DNA of 64,000 nt from Phycisphaerae bacterium (GTDB lineage: Bacteria; Planctomycetota; Phycisphaerae; UBA1845). The stretch is taken from the NCBI GenBank assembly GCA_022072505.1, contig JAJVHU010000022.1, positions 21,817-85,816 on the forward strand, given 5' to 3'. Below the pieces are notes generated by a model. That model had not been told where the DNA came from. It searched no databases and saw only the letters and a program-made list of their open reading frames with translations. Numbering within the stretch: the first letter of the stretch is position 1; the number at the start of each line of letters is the position of its first letter. The position numbers were made by a program, and so were the translations under genes. Shown one piece after another: positions 49,266 to 57,941 of the stretch.

Positions 49266-50300
49266 TTACCAGTCCTTCCCCCCCGTCGGCGCGCCGGGCT
49301 TGATCCCCGGCTGAGGCCGACGCTTCTCATTGATCCGCTGACGGTCGATGATCCGGCGCAACTCGCGCGCCGCCTGCTCCAGCGAGTCATCCGCCTTCTC
49401 CTCCCCGCCGGACGCCTCTGAAGGCTCACTCGGATCCTCTCCGCGGGTCTGCTGCTCCTTTCCGTCGTCAGACGGCTGCTGCTGATCCTTTGCCGTCTCG
49501 CCCCGCCGCTCCCGCTGCTCCTGCTGCTCCTGTTGTGACGAAGGTTGACCACCTTCGTTCGCATCCTGCGGCGGCTCGCCGTCGGGCCGGGCTTGAGGCT
49601 GTGCATCTTCCTCGCCCCGGTCACCGCCCGCAGAGGGGGACGGCGGTTGCGGCTGATCTCCGTCCTCCGGATCGGATTCCTGCTTCTCTTCACCACCCTC
49701 CCCGCTTTGTTCCTGCTGAGGCGGAGGCGGTTCCTCGGCCTTGAGCCGCTGCCAGAACGCGGCCGCCTTGTTCCACGCATCCCGCGCTCCCGCATGTTTC
49801 GGATCCGCCCGAAGGACGTCGTGATACCGGCGGATCGCGTTCTGCGCAAGCTCCAGCCTCTCCTTGCCGTCCAGTTCGCCCCCGCCGAGCGCTTCCGCAT
49901 GATCGCACACGCCGAGGGCATAAAGCGCGTCGTTGACGAGCCTCGCATCCTCGGATTGAAGCGCCTTGATCAACTCTTCCCGCGCAGCCGCGAAATCCCC
50001 GAGCTTCAGATGCGCCAACCCCAGGTTGAACGCCAGTTCATGCGAGTCCGGCGCCGCAGGCAGCGCACGCTGATAAAGCTCCAGCGCCGCCGTCGGATCG
50101 CCCGACGAGAACCGCCGGTTGCCCTCGCGCACCAGTTCGGCCGCCGGTCGATCCTCTGACGCCGCTTCACGTTCCGCACCCTTGACCTGACCCCTCGCGA
50201 AGCCGGGAATCAGCGCCGTCATCGCAATTCCGGCGACGACGCAGACCGCTCGGCCGAATCCGGACTCTCTGCTCTTTGTCAGCCGTACCACGCTTCTCAT
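49266..50300 (-). CDS. BatC-like TPR protein
   Basis: Seen: 344 aa from ATG 50300, chosen because GGAGcaAGGA lies 6 nt upstream; a GTG at 50330 overlapping the batB stop is the alternative. There is a signal peptide to about ARGQ, TPRs (PTAALELYQRALPAAPDSHELAFNLGLAHLKLGDFAAAREEL) and an ALGVCDHAEALGGGELDGKE segment. A long low-complexity tail (about residues 190-330), rich in Gln, Glu, Pro and Asp, follows. Known: BatC TPR proteins bind other Bat subunits at the membrane. Context: between batB and the BatD-BatE fusion. Confidence 0.85.
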   Translation of the reverse strand: MRSVVRLTKSRESGFGRAVCVVAGIAMTALIPGFARGQVKGAEREAASEDRPAAELVREGNRRFSSGDPTAALELYQRALPAAPDSHELAFNLGLAHLKLGDFAAAREELIKALQSEDARLVNDALYALGVCDHAEALGGGELDGKERLELAQNAIRRYHDVLRADPKHAGARDAWNKAAAFWQRLKAEEPPPPQQEQSGEGGEEKQESDPEDGDQPQPPSPSAGGDRGEEDAQPQARPDGEPPQDANEGGQPSSQQEQQEQRERRGETAKDQQQPSDDGKEQQTRGEDPSEPSEASGGEEKADDSLEQAARELRRIIDRQRINEKRRPQPGIKPGAPTGGKDW

Positions 50301-50326
50301 CGGTCCTTGCTCCGCAGCCGCCCTTG

Positions 50327-51454
50327 TCACCCCGTGATGCGCACCAGCACGTCGCGCCGACGACGCGGTCTCTCCCCCAGCAGCGACTGCAACGTCAGCG
50401 CCCCCAGACCCAGCGCCAGAAACACCTGATAACGAGGCGTGTAACGCAGCCGCTCCTCGTCCACCAGCTTTCCCTTTTCCAGCCCCTCGATCCGGTCCAC
50501 CACCGTCCGGAACGCCGCGACCTCGACCGCCTCCCCGCCTCCTGTCTCCGCGATCCGCGCCAGGGCCGGCATGTTCAGTTTCGAGAACACGATCTGCCCC
50601 TCATGAACCAGCGGCTCTCTGCTTCCCGCCTCAACCGGCACCGGCGATCCGGCCGCCAGGTCCGGGTCGCCGACGCCCACCGTGTACACGATCGCCCCGT
50701 ATGCTTCGCGCACCTCCTGCGCCGCTCGCACCGGATCGCCCTCATGATCCTCCCCGTCAGTAAAGACGAGGATCACCCGCGTCGCCCCTTCAGGCGACGC
50801 CGCGAAAAAATCCCCCGCCGCGTACACCGCCTCCGCGATCGCTGTCCCCCCGCGCGGCGCGGACGACGGATCCAGCTTCTCCAACGCGCTGCGAAAAAAG
50901 GCCTGATCCAGCGTCAGCGGAACTTTCATCGACGACGCCCCGGCGAACGCCAGCAACCCCAGCCGGTTCGACGGATTCAGCGTCAGACGTTCGATCTCCC
51001 GCTTCGCCCGCGTCAACCGGTCCGGCGCCACGTCCCGCGCCCACATCGACCGCGAAACATCCAGCGCCACCACGATGTCCACCCCGAACCCTGTCAACCG
51101 CTCCGTCCCCCGCCCCCAGCGAGGCCCGAGAAGCGCCAGCGCCGTCAGCAGGATCGCCAGCACATTCAATCCGCCGCGCAGCGCCGATCGTTCGCAGTCC
51201 AGTGTCCCGGTCAGCGCGGGCGCCAGTTCCCCCCCGAACCGCCGCACCGCGCGCCGTCGGCGCACAACGCTCCAGATCAGAAGTCCCCCCGCCGCGGGAA
51301 CCGCCGCAAGCCACGGCGCGTACGCCGCGCCGTCCAGCGGCAATTCGGACGCGCCCGCCAGCGCCCAGACCGTCACCGCCGCTCCCAGAAGCGCGCAAGG
51401 AAGCACAACCGCGTACACGATCGGACGCCCGATCGGATGCACTTCACCCCTCAT
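50327..51454 (-). CDS. BatB-like vWA membrane protein
   Basis: Seen: 375 aa from ATG 51454 (AGGCGAGG upstream; a start 54 bp earlier has no ribosome binding site). Two N-terminal helices and a third near residue 100 precede a vWA domain with the MIDAS DVSRSMWARD, an ILVFTDGEDHEGD strand and a C-terminal helix (YQVFLALGLGALTL). Known: BatA and BatB are paired vWA proteins of the Bacteroides aerotolerance operon. Context: 69 bp after batA. Confidence 0.9.
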   Translation of the reverse strand: MRGEVHPIGRPIVYAVVLPCALLGAAVTVWALAGASELPLDGAAYAPWLAAVPAAGGLLIWSVVRRRRAVRRFGGELAPALTGTLDCERSALRGGLNVLAILLTALALLGPRWGRGTERLTGFGVDIVVALDVSRSMWARDVAPDRLTRAKREIERLTLNPSNRLGLLAFAGASSMKVPLTLDQAFFRSALEKLDPSSAPRGGTAIAEAVYAAGDFFAASPEGATRVILVFTDGEDHEGDPVRAAQEVREAYGAIVYTVGVGDPDLAAGSPVPVEAGSREPLVHEGQIVFSKLNMPALARIAETGGGEAVEVAAFRTVVDRIEGLEKGKLVDEERLRYTPRYQVFLALGLGALTLQSLLGERPRRRRDVLVRITG

Positions 51455-51523
51455 GACCTCGCCTCGACTCTGCACAGGCTTTCCCGAAAAATTCGCGGCG
51501 CGTTGCATCGCCTCGCCGACGGA

Positions 51524-52651
51524 TCAAGGTCCCTTCCGGTACCACGTCACGGACAGCAGCAGCTCGCCCGCCAGCAGCACCAACCCGATCAGCATCGCCC
51601 GACGCGCCAGGCTCGTATCATCGTTGTAGACCCGCTCGCCCGTCTTCCGACGCTCCAGCTTGTCGATCTCGTCGTAGATCGTCGTCAGCGACTCCACGTC
51701 CTCCGCCCGAAAGTATTTTCCCCCCGTCGCCCGCGCCACCTCCTGAAGCGTCGCCTCGTCCACCTCGGCGCGCCGCTGAAAAAGGCTCGAAAGCCCGCGC
51801 GCACGCCCCGCCGGAACCCGTTGCGACCCGACCGCCCCGATCGTGTAAATCCGGATGCCGAACTTCGCCGCCAGCTTCGCCGCCTCGATCGGCGGGATCG
51901 CGTCGCCCTTCAGCGCCGGCGCCGGGTTGTCATACCCGTCCGTCAGCAGAATCATCACCCGGCTCCGCGCCGCTTCCGCGCCCGGAACGCCGGTCACCGC
52001 TTTCTCGCCCGCCTTCCGCAACTCATCCGTCGCCCGCGCGATCGCGTCCCCCAGCGCCGTGTAATTCGCCTCGGGATGCTCGTACACCTGCCGTCCGCGC
52101 ACCCATCCGGGGAGGTCCGTCTCGCGCAGCAGATTGACCAGGTTCGCGTGATCCGGCGTCAGCGGGCAGCGCACGTCGGGATACATCGCGAACGTCGTCA
52201 TTCCGATCAGGTCGCCCCGACGCCCCGAAAGCCCCCCGGTTCCCAGCACGAAGTCCTGAAACACCTGCTTCACCGCGTCCATCCGGCGCGCCGGACGACT
52301 GTCGATCACAAAGTCCGCCTCCGACATGCTGCCCGAGACGTCCAGCACCATCTCGATCGCAATCCCCTCGCCCGTGTCCCGCGCCACCCCCGTCGACTGA
52401 GGCCTCAGCAACGCGAACACCAGGCACAGCACCGCCGCCGTCCGCGCCGCCGGCGGAACGAACCACGTCCGCTGACGCCACGACCGCGGCAACTCCTCGA
52501 CGCACCCCGCCGCGCTGAACCGCACGCTCGGACGCCGGCCCGGACGCACCGCGTCGATCCACGTCCACGGCAGCGCAAGAACAAAAACAAGACACCACGC
52601 GCCGAACACCGCGCCGGGCGCAAACGACGGAATCTCAACCCACCCGATCAT
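51524..52651 (-). CDS. BatA-like vWA membrane protein
   Basis: Seen: 375 aa. Two N-terminal helices are followed by a vWA domain with EMVLDVSGSMSEADF, RVMILLTDGYDNPAPALKGD and the family stretch GGKYFRAEDVESLTTIYDEIDKLE, then a C-terminal helix (AMLIGLVLLAGELLLSVTWY). Known: partner of BatB, thought to form a MoxR-remodelled membrane complex with a metal-binding (MIDAS) site. Context: its ATG overlaps the stop of the gene before it as ATGA. Confidence 0.92.
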   Translation of the reverse strand: MIGWVEIPSFAPGAVFGAWCLVFVLALPWTWIDAVRPGRRPSVRFSAAGCVEELPRSWRQRTWFVPPAARTAAVLCLVFALLRPQSTGVARDTGEGIAIEMVLDVSGSMSEADFVIDSRPARRMDAVKQVFQDFVLGTGGLSGRRGDLIGMTTFAMYPDVRCPLTPDHANLVNLLRETDLPGWVRGRQVYEHPEANYTALGDAIARATDELRKAGEKAVTGVPGAEAARSRVMILLTDGYDNPAPALKGDAIPPIEAAKLAAKFGIRIYTIGAVGSQRVPAGRARGLSSLFQRRAEVDEATLQEVARATGGKYFRAEDVESLTTIYDEIDKLERRKTGERVYNDDTSLARRAMLIGLVLLAGELLLSVTWYRKGP

Positions 52652-53817
52652 GCTGCGCCCTCCCGCGCCGCAACGGGCATGCCCGCCGAAGCCTCCGCCG
52701 ATCCCTCGCGGTCCGCCTCACCACCGCCTCGCATCGCCCGCACGAACGCCCGCGCCGTCTCGACCGACTCCCTGATCGCAGCCGGGTCCGGCTCGAACCG
52801 GGCGAACTTCACCAGGTCACATGCCGAAAGAAACTGTCCCAGCGCCGCACGGTTCTCCTCACCGAGCACCGCCCCCGTCATCGCCGCTCGCAAAAACTCC
52901 TCCGTCGTCATCTCCGGCGCGTGCAATCCGAACCGCCGCTCCGTGAACTCCCGCACAATCCCGCTCAACCGAAAGTAAAACTCCCGCACCCGCCCGCTCT
53001 CGACCAACCCTTCCGCAAGCAACGCCTCCAGTGCCGAAAGCGCCCAGACATCCGCCGCAGGCGGCGCCGGCGCCTCGTGCATTCGCGTCCGACGCATCAT
53101 CAACAGGCGGATCCCAACGAGCGCGCACCCCGCAGCCGCCGCCCCGACGATCCACCACGCGGAAAGACCGCCGGTTCCAGGAAGCTCGACCGGCGACGGG
53201 GTCGAAAGCTCCCCGAGCGCCTCCTCCGGCATCTGCATCGCCTCCGTCGCACGCACGGTCAGCGGAATTGACTCCGTCTCCAGCGCTTCCTCTTCCGGCG
53301 GAGCCTCCGCCTCCTCGCCGGACGTCGGCGACGGCGGCGGACGAACGAACGTCAGCTTCGCCCCGGGAAGCGCGTGCTCCCCGGGCACCAGAAACGCCAG
53401 TTCATACTCACGGATCCAACGCCGCCCTCCGTCTTCGTTCGGCGCGGCGTCCGACGCTTGCACCCTCGTCGCGACGTACCCGAAGGGCTGCCGCTCCAAC
53501 GCCGCCGCATAATCCTCCAGCCGCACCACCGTGTCCCCATCCGCCACGGCTTCGACCTGCACGCGGACCTTCGCATCAAACGCCGGCGCATCATCAGAAA
53601 CGCTTAACGTGAGCGTGACCGCCCCGCCTCGCGCCGTCCGCTCGACGCGCCGCGCGACATCGTTGTCGTTGTCGGCCCCCCCACCCCCGTCGCAACCCGA
53701 CACCCACGCCAGCGCCGCGGCCCCTGCGGCGAAGAACCCCGCTCTCAACGTCCGGCCCGCCAGGCCTGCCCGCCAGAACGTGCCTGCAACCCCGTGTACG
53801 TCACGCCGCCGGTTCAC
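52648..53817 (-). CDS. Bat-operon lipoprotein with membrane helix (BatD/DUF4381-like position)
   Basis: Seen: 389 aa. A lipobox-like end of the signal (WVSGC near residue 42), a beta-rich region (about 60-150), an acidic linker, a membrane helix near 215-240 (LSAWWIVGAAAAGCALVGIRLLMM) and a cytoplasmic C-terminal region with EFYFRLSGIVREFTERRFGLHAPEMTTEEFL. Known: the last motif (FYxxLSxIVRxYIExRF) is typical of proteins between DUF58 and BatA in MoxR operons. Context: ATGA-overlaps both the DUF58 gene before it and batA after it. Confidence 0.75.
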   Translation of the reverse strand: MNRRRDVHGVAGTFWRAGLAGRTLRAGFFAAGAAALAWVSGCDGGGGADNDNDVARRVERTARGGAVTLTLSVSDDAPAFDAKVRVQVEAVADGDTVVRLEDYAAALERQPFGYVATRVQASDAAPNEDGGRRWIREYELAFLVPGEHALPGAKLTFVRPPPSPTSGEEAEAPPEEEALETESIPLTVRATEAMQMPEEALGELSTPSPVELPGTGGLSAWWIVGAAAAGCALVGIRLLMMRRTRMHEAPAPPAADVWALSALEALLAEGLVESGRVREFYFRLSGIVREFTERRFGLHAPEMTTEEFLRAAMTGAVLGEENRAALGQFLSACDLVKFARFEPDPAAIRESVETARAFVRAMRGGGEADREGSAEASAGMPVAAREGAA

Positions 53818-54689
53818 GGGCGCGCCTCCCGTCTTCGGAAGAACGCCGCCAGCGGTTCGACGTACGACCGGTCCGTGCGCACCTCGATATGATCCAGCTT
53901 CATCCGCCGCAGAAGCGTCGCCCGGTTCTCGTCGATCCGCCTCGCCCGCGCGGCGAATTCCCGCCGCACGCGACGGCTCGACGTGTCCACCGCCGCGCGA
54001 CGCCCGGTCTCCGGATCATGCACTTCGATCAGCCCCGCGTCCGGCAGCTCTCGCTCGCGCGGGTCCGCGACGATCACCGGAACCAGGTCGTGCCGCCTCC
54101 GTGCGATCCGCAGCGACGCCTCGTATCCCGTCGCCTGAAAGTCGCTGATGAGGATGCACACGGCCTTGCGCCGCGTCACCCGGTTGAGGAACTGCATTGC
54201 GCCCGCGATGTCCGTGCCGCGCCCGGTCGGCGCGTGGGAGAGCAACTCGCGGATGATCCGCAGGACGTGACGGTTGCCCTTCCGCGCCGGCACGTACTTC
54301 TCGATCGTGTCGGAAAAGAGCATCAGCCCGACCTTGTCATTGCTGCGGATCGCCGAGAACGCCAGAACCGCCCCCAGTTCCGCCGCAAGGTCCAGCTTGA
54401 ACCGCCCGTGGCTGCCGAAAAACCCCGACGGACTCACGTCCACCACCAGCATCACCGTCAACTCCCGCTCCTCGCGGAAGATCTTCACAAAGGGTTGCCC
54501 GTAACGCGCCGACACGTTCCAGTCGATCGCGCGCACGTCGTCGCCGATCTGGTAGTGCCGGACTTCCTCAAACTCCATCCCCCGCCCGCGGAACGCGGAG
54601 TGATACTGCCCCGCGAACACGTCGTTCACCACCCGCGACGTGCGGATCTCAATCTGCCGCACCACTTTGAGAAGGTCACGGGTCAGCAT
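53814..54689 (-). CDS. DUF58 protein of the MoxR/Bat operon
   Basis: Seen: 291 aa. The DUF58 hallmark SAFRGRGMEFEEVRHYQIGDDVRAIDWNVSAR is followed by a degenerate vWA part (MLVVDVSPSGFFG, SNDKVGLMLFSD, CILISDFQATGYE). Known: DUF58 proteins work with MoxR ATPases; the molecular role is undefined. Context: 4 bp after moxR. Confidence 0.95.
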   Translation of the reverse strand: MLTRDLLKVVRQIEIRTSRVVNDVFAGQYHSAFRGRGMEFEEVRHYQIGDDVRAIDWNVSARYGQPFVKIFREERELTVMLVVDVSPSGFFGSHGRFKLDLAAELGAVLAFSAIRSNDKVGLMLFSDTIEKYVPARKGNRHVLRIIRELLSHAPTGRGTDIAGAMQFLNRVTRRKAVCILISDFQATGYEASLRIARRRHDLVPVIVADPRERELPDAGLIEVHDPETGRRAAVDTSSRRVRREFAARARRIDENRATLLRRMKLDHIEVRTDRSYVEPLAAFFRRREARP

Positions 54690-54693
54690 GGCG

Positions 54694-55692
54694 CTAGGGT
54701 ACCGGGACGTGATCCAGGATGAGTTGCACGGTGTCCTGCGGCGTCTTTTCCTCCGCCTCCGCCTCGTACGTCAGGATGACGCGGTGACGCAGAACGTCCA
54801 TCGCCACGTTCTTGACGTCCTGCGGCGTGGCGTACCCCCGACCGGAAAGAAACGCCGACGCCTTCGCCCCCAGCGCCAGCGCGATCGTCGTCCGCGGCGA
54901 CGCCCCGTATTGAATCCAGTGACGGATGTCCAGCCCCACCACCGACGGATCGCGCGTCGCCGTCACCAGATCCACGATGTAGTCCTTGATCTTGTCGTCC
55001 ATGTAAATCTCGTCCACGACGCGCCGCGCGGAAAGCAGGTCCGCCGGAGACATCACCGGTTGAATGTCCTCCATCGCCGACGTCGTCGCCATCCGGTCGA
55101 GAATGACGCGCTCCTGCGCCTTCGTCGGGTACGTCACCACCACTTTCATCATGAACCGGTCCACCTGCGCTTCCGGCAGCGGATACGTCCCCTCCTGCTC
55201 GATCGGATTCTGCGTCGCCAGCACCAGGAAAGGCTCCTCCAGCGTGAACGTCTCCTTCCCGATCGTCACCTGCCGCTCCTGCATCGCCTGAAGCAGCGCC
55301 GACTGCACTTTCGCCGGGGCGCGGTTGATCTCGTCCGCCAGCAGCACGTGCGTGAAGATCGGCCCCTTCTGAACGACGAACTGCCCGTCGCTTTGACGAT
55401 AAATGAGCGTCCCGATCAGATCCGCCGGAAGCAGGTCCGGCGTGAACTGAATCCGCTGAAACGCCGTGTCAATCCCCCGCGCCAGACACGACACCGCCAG
55501 CGTCTTCGCCAGGCCCGGGACGCCCTCCACGAGCAGATGTCCCCGCGTCAGCAGTCCGATCATCATCTGACGCAGAAGGTGATCCTGGCCGACGATCACG
55601 TCGTGGATGCGCTCGGCCAGCCGCGCGAAAGGCTCCGCCGCACGCTGCACCTGCGCCCCGATCTGCTTGACGTCCAGTTGCGAAACCGCCAT
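54694..55692 (-). CDS. moxR: MoxR-family AAA+ ATPase
   Basis: Seen: 332 aa from ATG 55692 (GGAG 8 nt upstream). Walker A-like VEGVPGLAKT, Walker B LADEINRAPAKVQSALLQAMQE, sensor LATQNPIEQEGTYPLPEAQVDRF and the C-terminal lid (SPRTTIALALGAKASAFLSGRGYATPQDV) define the family. Known: MoxR ATPases act as chaperones for vWA proteins encoded beside them. Context: first gene of the operon moxR, DUF58, lipoprotein, batA, batB, batC, batD-batE and the nitroreductase gene. The promoter must lie between 55692 and 55833, opposite the HupE-like gene. Confidence 0.95.
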   Translation of the reverse strand: MAVSQLDVKQIGAQVQRAAEPFARLAERIHDVIVGQDHLLRQMMIGLLTRGHLLVEGVPGLAKTLAVSCLARGIDTAFQRIQFTPDLLPADLIGTLIYRQSDGQFVVQKGPIFTHVLLADEINRAPAKVQSALLQAMQERQVTIGKETFTLEEPFLVLATQNPIEQEGTYPLPEAQVDRFMMKVVVTYPTKAQERVILDRMATTSAMEDIQPVMSPADLLSARRVVDEIYMDDKIKDYIVDLVTATRDPSVVGLDIRHWIQYGASPRTTIALALGAKASAFLSGRGYATPQDVKNVAMDVLRHRVILTYEAEAEEKTPQDTVQLILDHVPVP

Positions 55693-55833
55693 GTAAAAAC
55701 TCCCCGCGCCCTTCGATCTCCCGCCCCGCCCCGGATATACTGGGGGACGAAGGTAAGGACGCAAGCAACGCCGCGCACCCGTCAACCTGACGGACTTGAC
55801 CGCGACGAACCCGAGGTGCTGATACGCCGACGG

Positions 55834-57078
55834 ATGCGGATGTTTATGAACAATGAAGGTCTGCCGGCGAAGCCGTTGCTTCCCGGGACGCGGCTGCACC
55901 ACCGAACCGCGCCCGTCAGGAGGCGTTCTCCATCCCTGTCGACCGCACGAATTTCTCCGACCGCCAGGATTCTCGTCTTCGCGTTCGCCGCTACCGGCTC
56001 CTTTACCGCCTCCGCACACGACTTCACCTTCACCGACGTCTGCGTCGTCCTCCGCGCCGACGCCACGTTCGACATCGACCTGACCGTCGACGTCGACGCC
56101 CTCGCCCTCGGCGTCCCGCAGGCGTCCGACTCCGCCGTGCTCGCGCAAACGCTTCGCCAACTCCCCCCGGACGAGTTCTCCGCCGCGGTCGAGCAGGCCC
56201 GCCAGACGGTCCTGCGCCGGGTGCGCGTGCGCTTTGACGACGCCCCCGTCCGACCGGAAGTCGCCTTTCCTCATTACAACACGGCCATCGCGGAACTCGC
56301 CGCCATCCCCACGGTGCTCGGAACGACCGTCCGCCTCACGGGGCGCATTCCGGACGGCGCCGCGAACTTCACCTTCGGCGCCTCTCGAGCGTTCAACGCC
56401 CTGCACGTCACGATCCTTGAACAACCCACCGGGACGTCCGCAAAGCACGTCCTCGGCGCCGGCGAAGATGCTCCGCCTTTCCGGCTCAATCAGCCCCCCG
56501 ACGCCGCGAGGCGCGCCGCCTCCCCCGGACGCACGTTCGCCCGGTATCTCGTCCTCGGTTTTGAGCACATCCTCCCGCACGGCTTGGATCACATCCTTTT
56601 CGTGCTGGGCCTTTTCCTTCTAAGTCCGAAGGTCGCCCCGCTGCTGTGGCAGGTCACGGCGTTCACCGTCGCGCACTCCATCACGCTCGGACTCGCCGCC
56701 TTCAACGTCGTCTCGCTGCCGCCGTCCGTCGTTGAACCGCTCATCGCGCTCTCGATCACCTATGTCGCCGTGGAAAACGTCCTGACATCGAACCTGAAAC
56801 GCTGGCGACCGGCCGTGGTGTTCGCCTTCGGACTGCTGCACGGACTCGGCTTTGCCGGCGTCCTCGCCGACATCGGACTTCCGCGAGGGGAATACATGCT
56901 GGCGCTGGCGGCGTTCAATCTCGGGGTCGAGGCGGGGCAGGCCGCCGTCATCGCCCTCGCGTTTCTGGCCGTCGGCGCCTTCCGTCAGCGGACGTGGTAC
57001 CGCCGCGCGGTGATCGTTCCGGCCTCCGTCCTGATCGCCGCCGTCGGCGCCTGGTGGACCGTGGAGCGCCTCTTATGA
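55834..57078 (+). CDS. HupE/UreJ-2-family membrane protein
   Basis: Seen: about 414 aa if started at ATG 55834 (nearby in-frame ATGs at 55840 and 55846). The credible signal peptide only begins about 40 codons later (TARILVFAFAATGSFTASAHDF), so the true start may be a non-ATG codon near 55940. After a 150-residue extracytoplasmic domain comes the HupE core: YLVLGFEHILPHGLDHILFVLGLFLLS, VTAFTVAHSITLGLAA and RPAVVFAFGLLHGLGFAGVLAD, with conserved His residues. Known: HupE/UreJ proteins are nickel/cobalt permease-like. The 5' end carries a piece of the dispersed element (about 55896-55930). Context: ATGA-coupled to a PDZ protein. Confidence 0.78.
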   Translation: MRMFMNNEGLPAKPLLPGTRLHHRTAPVRRRSPSLSTARISPTARILVFAFAATGSFTASAHDFTFTDVCVVLRADATFDIDLTVDVDALALGVPQASDSAVLAQTLRQLPPDEFSAAVEQARQTVLRRVRVRFDDAPVRPEVAFPHYNTAIAELAAIPTVLGTTVRLTGRIPDGAANFTFGASRAFNALHVTILEQPTGTSAKHVLGAGEDAPPFRLNQPPDAARRAASPGRTFARYLVLGFEHILPHGLDHILFVLGLFLLSPKVAPLLWQVTAFTVAHSITLGLAAFNVVSLPPSVVEPLIALSITYVAVENVLTSNLKRWRPAVVFAFGLLHGLGFAGVLADIGLPRGEYMLALAAFNLGVEAGQAAVIALAFLAVGAFRQRTWYRRAVIVPASVLIAAVGAWWTVERLL

Positions 57079-57929
57079 AGACGTATTTCATCAACAAACA
57101 CGGGTCGCCCTGGAGGGCGCAAGGCGTCGCCGGACTTGCCCTGCTCGTCAGCGCGGCGGGATCCGCTCTCGCTCAGGCGCCGCCCGCGCAACCCCCTCCG
57201 GACGCCTCCTCGACCCCGCCGCCGAAATCCCCCGACGCTCATCTCCTCAATGAGGTGAAGATCTCCGAGGAGCGCAGGACGGAAGCGGACGGCTGGATCG
57301 CCGAACTCGCCTCCCCGCGCTTTGACGTCCGCGTCCGCGCGTCGCGGCGCCTGTCTGAGTGCGGCGTAAGCGTCCTCCCGCGCCTTCGCCGCGCCTACCT
57401 CGCGTCGCGCGATCTGGAGGTCCGCATGAGGATCGAGGAGATCGCCCGAGAACTCTACCTCGACGATCAGCTTTACTCGCGCAACGCCTTCCTCGGGATT
57501 TCGATGGGCTGGCCCACCATCACCCACGCGATGGATCCGCGCGTCCCCCTCGGCGCGGAGGGCATTCACGTCGAGAACGTCGTCGAAGGCGCCGCCGCCG
57601 AGGAAGCGGGCCTGCTCCGCGGCGACGTGATCATCCTCCTCGACGGCGAACCCGTGCGCGGCAACCGCATCGGCGGCGATCCCGGCAGCTTCTCCGAAAT
57701 CCTCCGCCGCCGGGGCGTCGGCGCCGTCGTCACCCTGACGATCCTCCGCTTCGAGCACACCCTGGAGATCGACGTCACGCTTCGCGCCCGCCCGCGAGAG
57801 TACTACGACCGGGATTCCCCCGCCCTCGCCGAGCAGCGCCGCAACGTCGAATCCGCCCTGCTTCGGTGGTGGACCGAGCGATTCATCACGCCGGACCCGC
57901 CGCAAGACGCGGACGCTCCCCGCCCCTGA
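57075..57929 (+). CDS. Secreted PDZ-domain protein
   Basis: Seen: 284 aa from ATG 57075, overlapping the stop of the HupE-like gene as ATGA. A signal peptide ends near SALAQ, followed by a Pro-rich stretch (about 31-55), a helical HEAT-like segment (LASPRFDVRVRASRRLSECGVSVLPRLRRAY) and a PDZ domain (GIHVENVVEGAAAEEAGLLRGDVIILLDGEPVRG). There is no protease domain. Known: stand-alone PDZ proteins act as adaptors or substrate sensors. Inference: it works with the HupE-like protein in the envelope. Confidence 0.82.
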   Translation: MKTYFINKHGSPWRAQGVAGLALLVSAAGSALAQAPPAQPPPDASSTPPPKSPDAHLLNEVKISEERRTEADGWIAELASPRFDVRVRASRRLSECGVSVLPRLRRAYLASRDLEVRMRIEEIARELYLDDQLYSRNAFLGISMGWPTITHAMDPRVPLGAEGIHVENVVEGAAAEEAGLLRGDVIILLDGEPVRGNRIGGDPGSFSEILRRRGVGAVVTLTILRFEHTLEIDVTLRARPREYYDRDSPALAEQRRNVESALLRWWTERFITPDPPQDADAPRP

Positions 57930-57941
57930 CGACGCCGGCCT

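Noticed and set aside
50276..52978. A 900-codon plus-strand frame opposite batA and batB
   Set aside because: Same shadow effect; its Arg/Gln/Pro composition and lack of a ribosome binding site argue against it.
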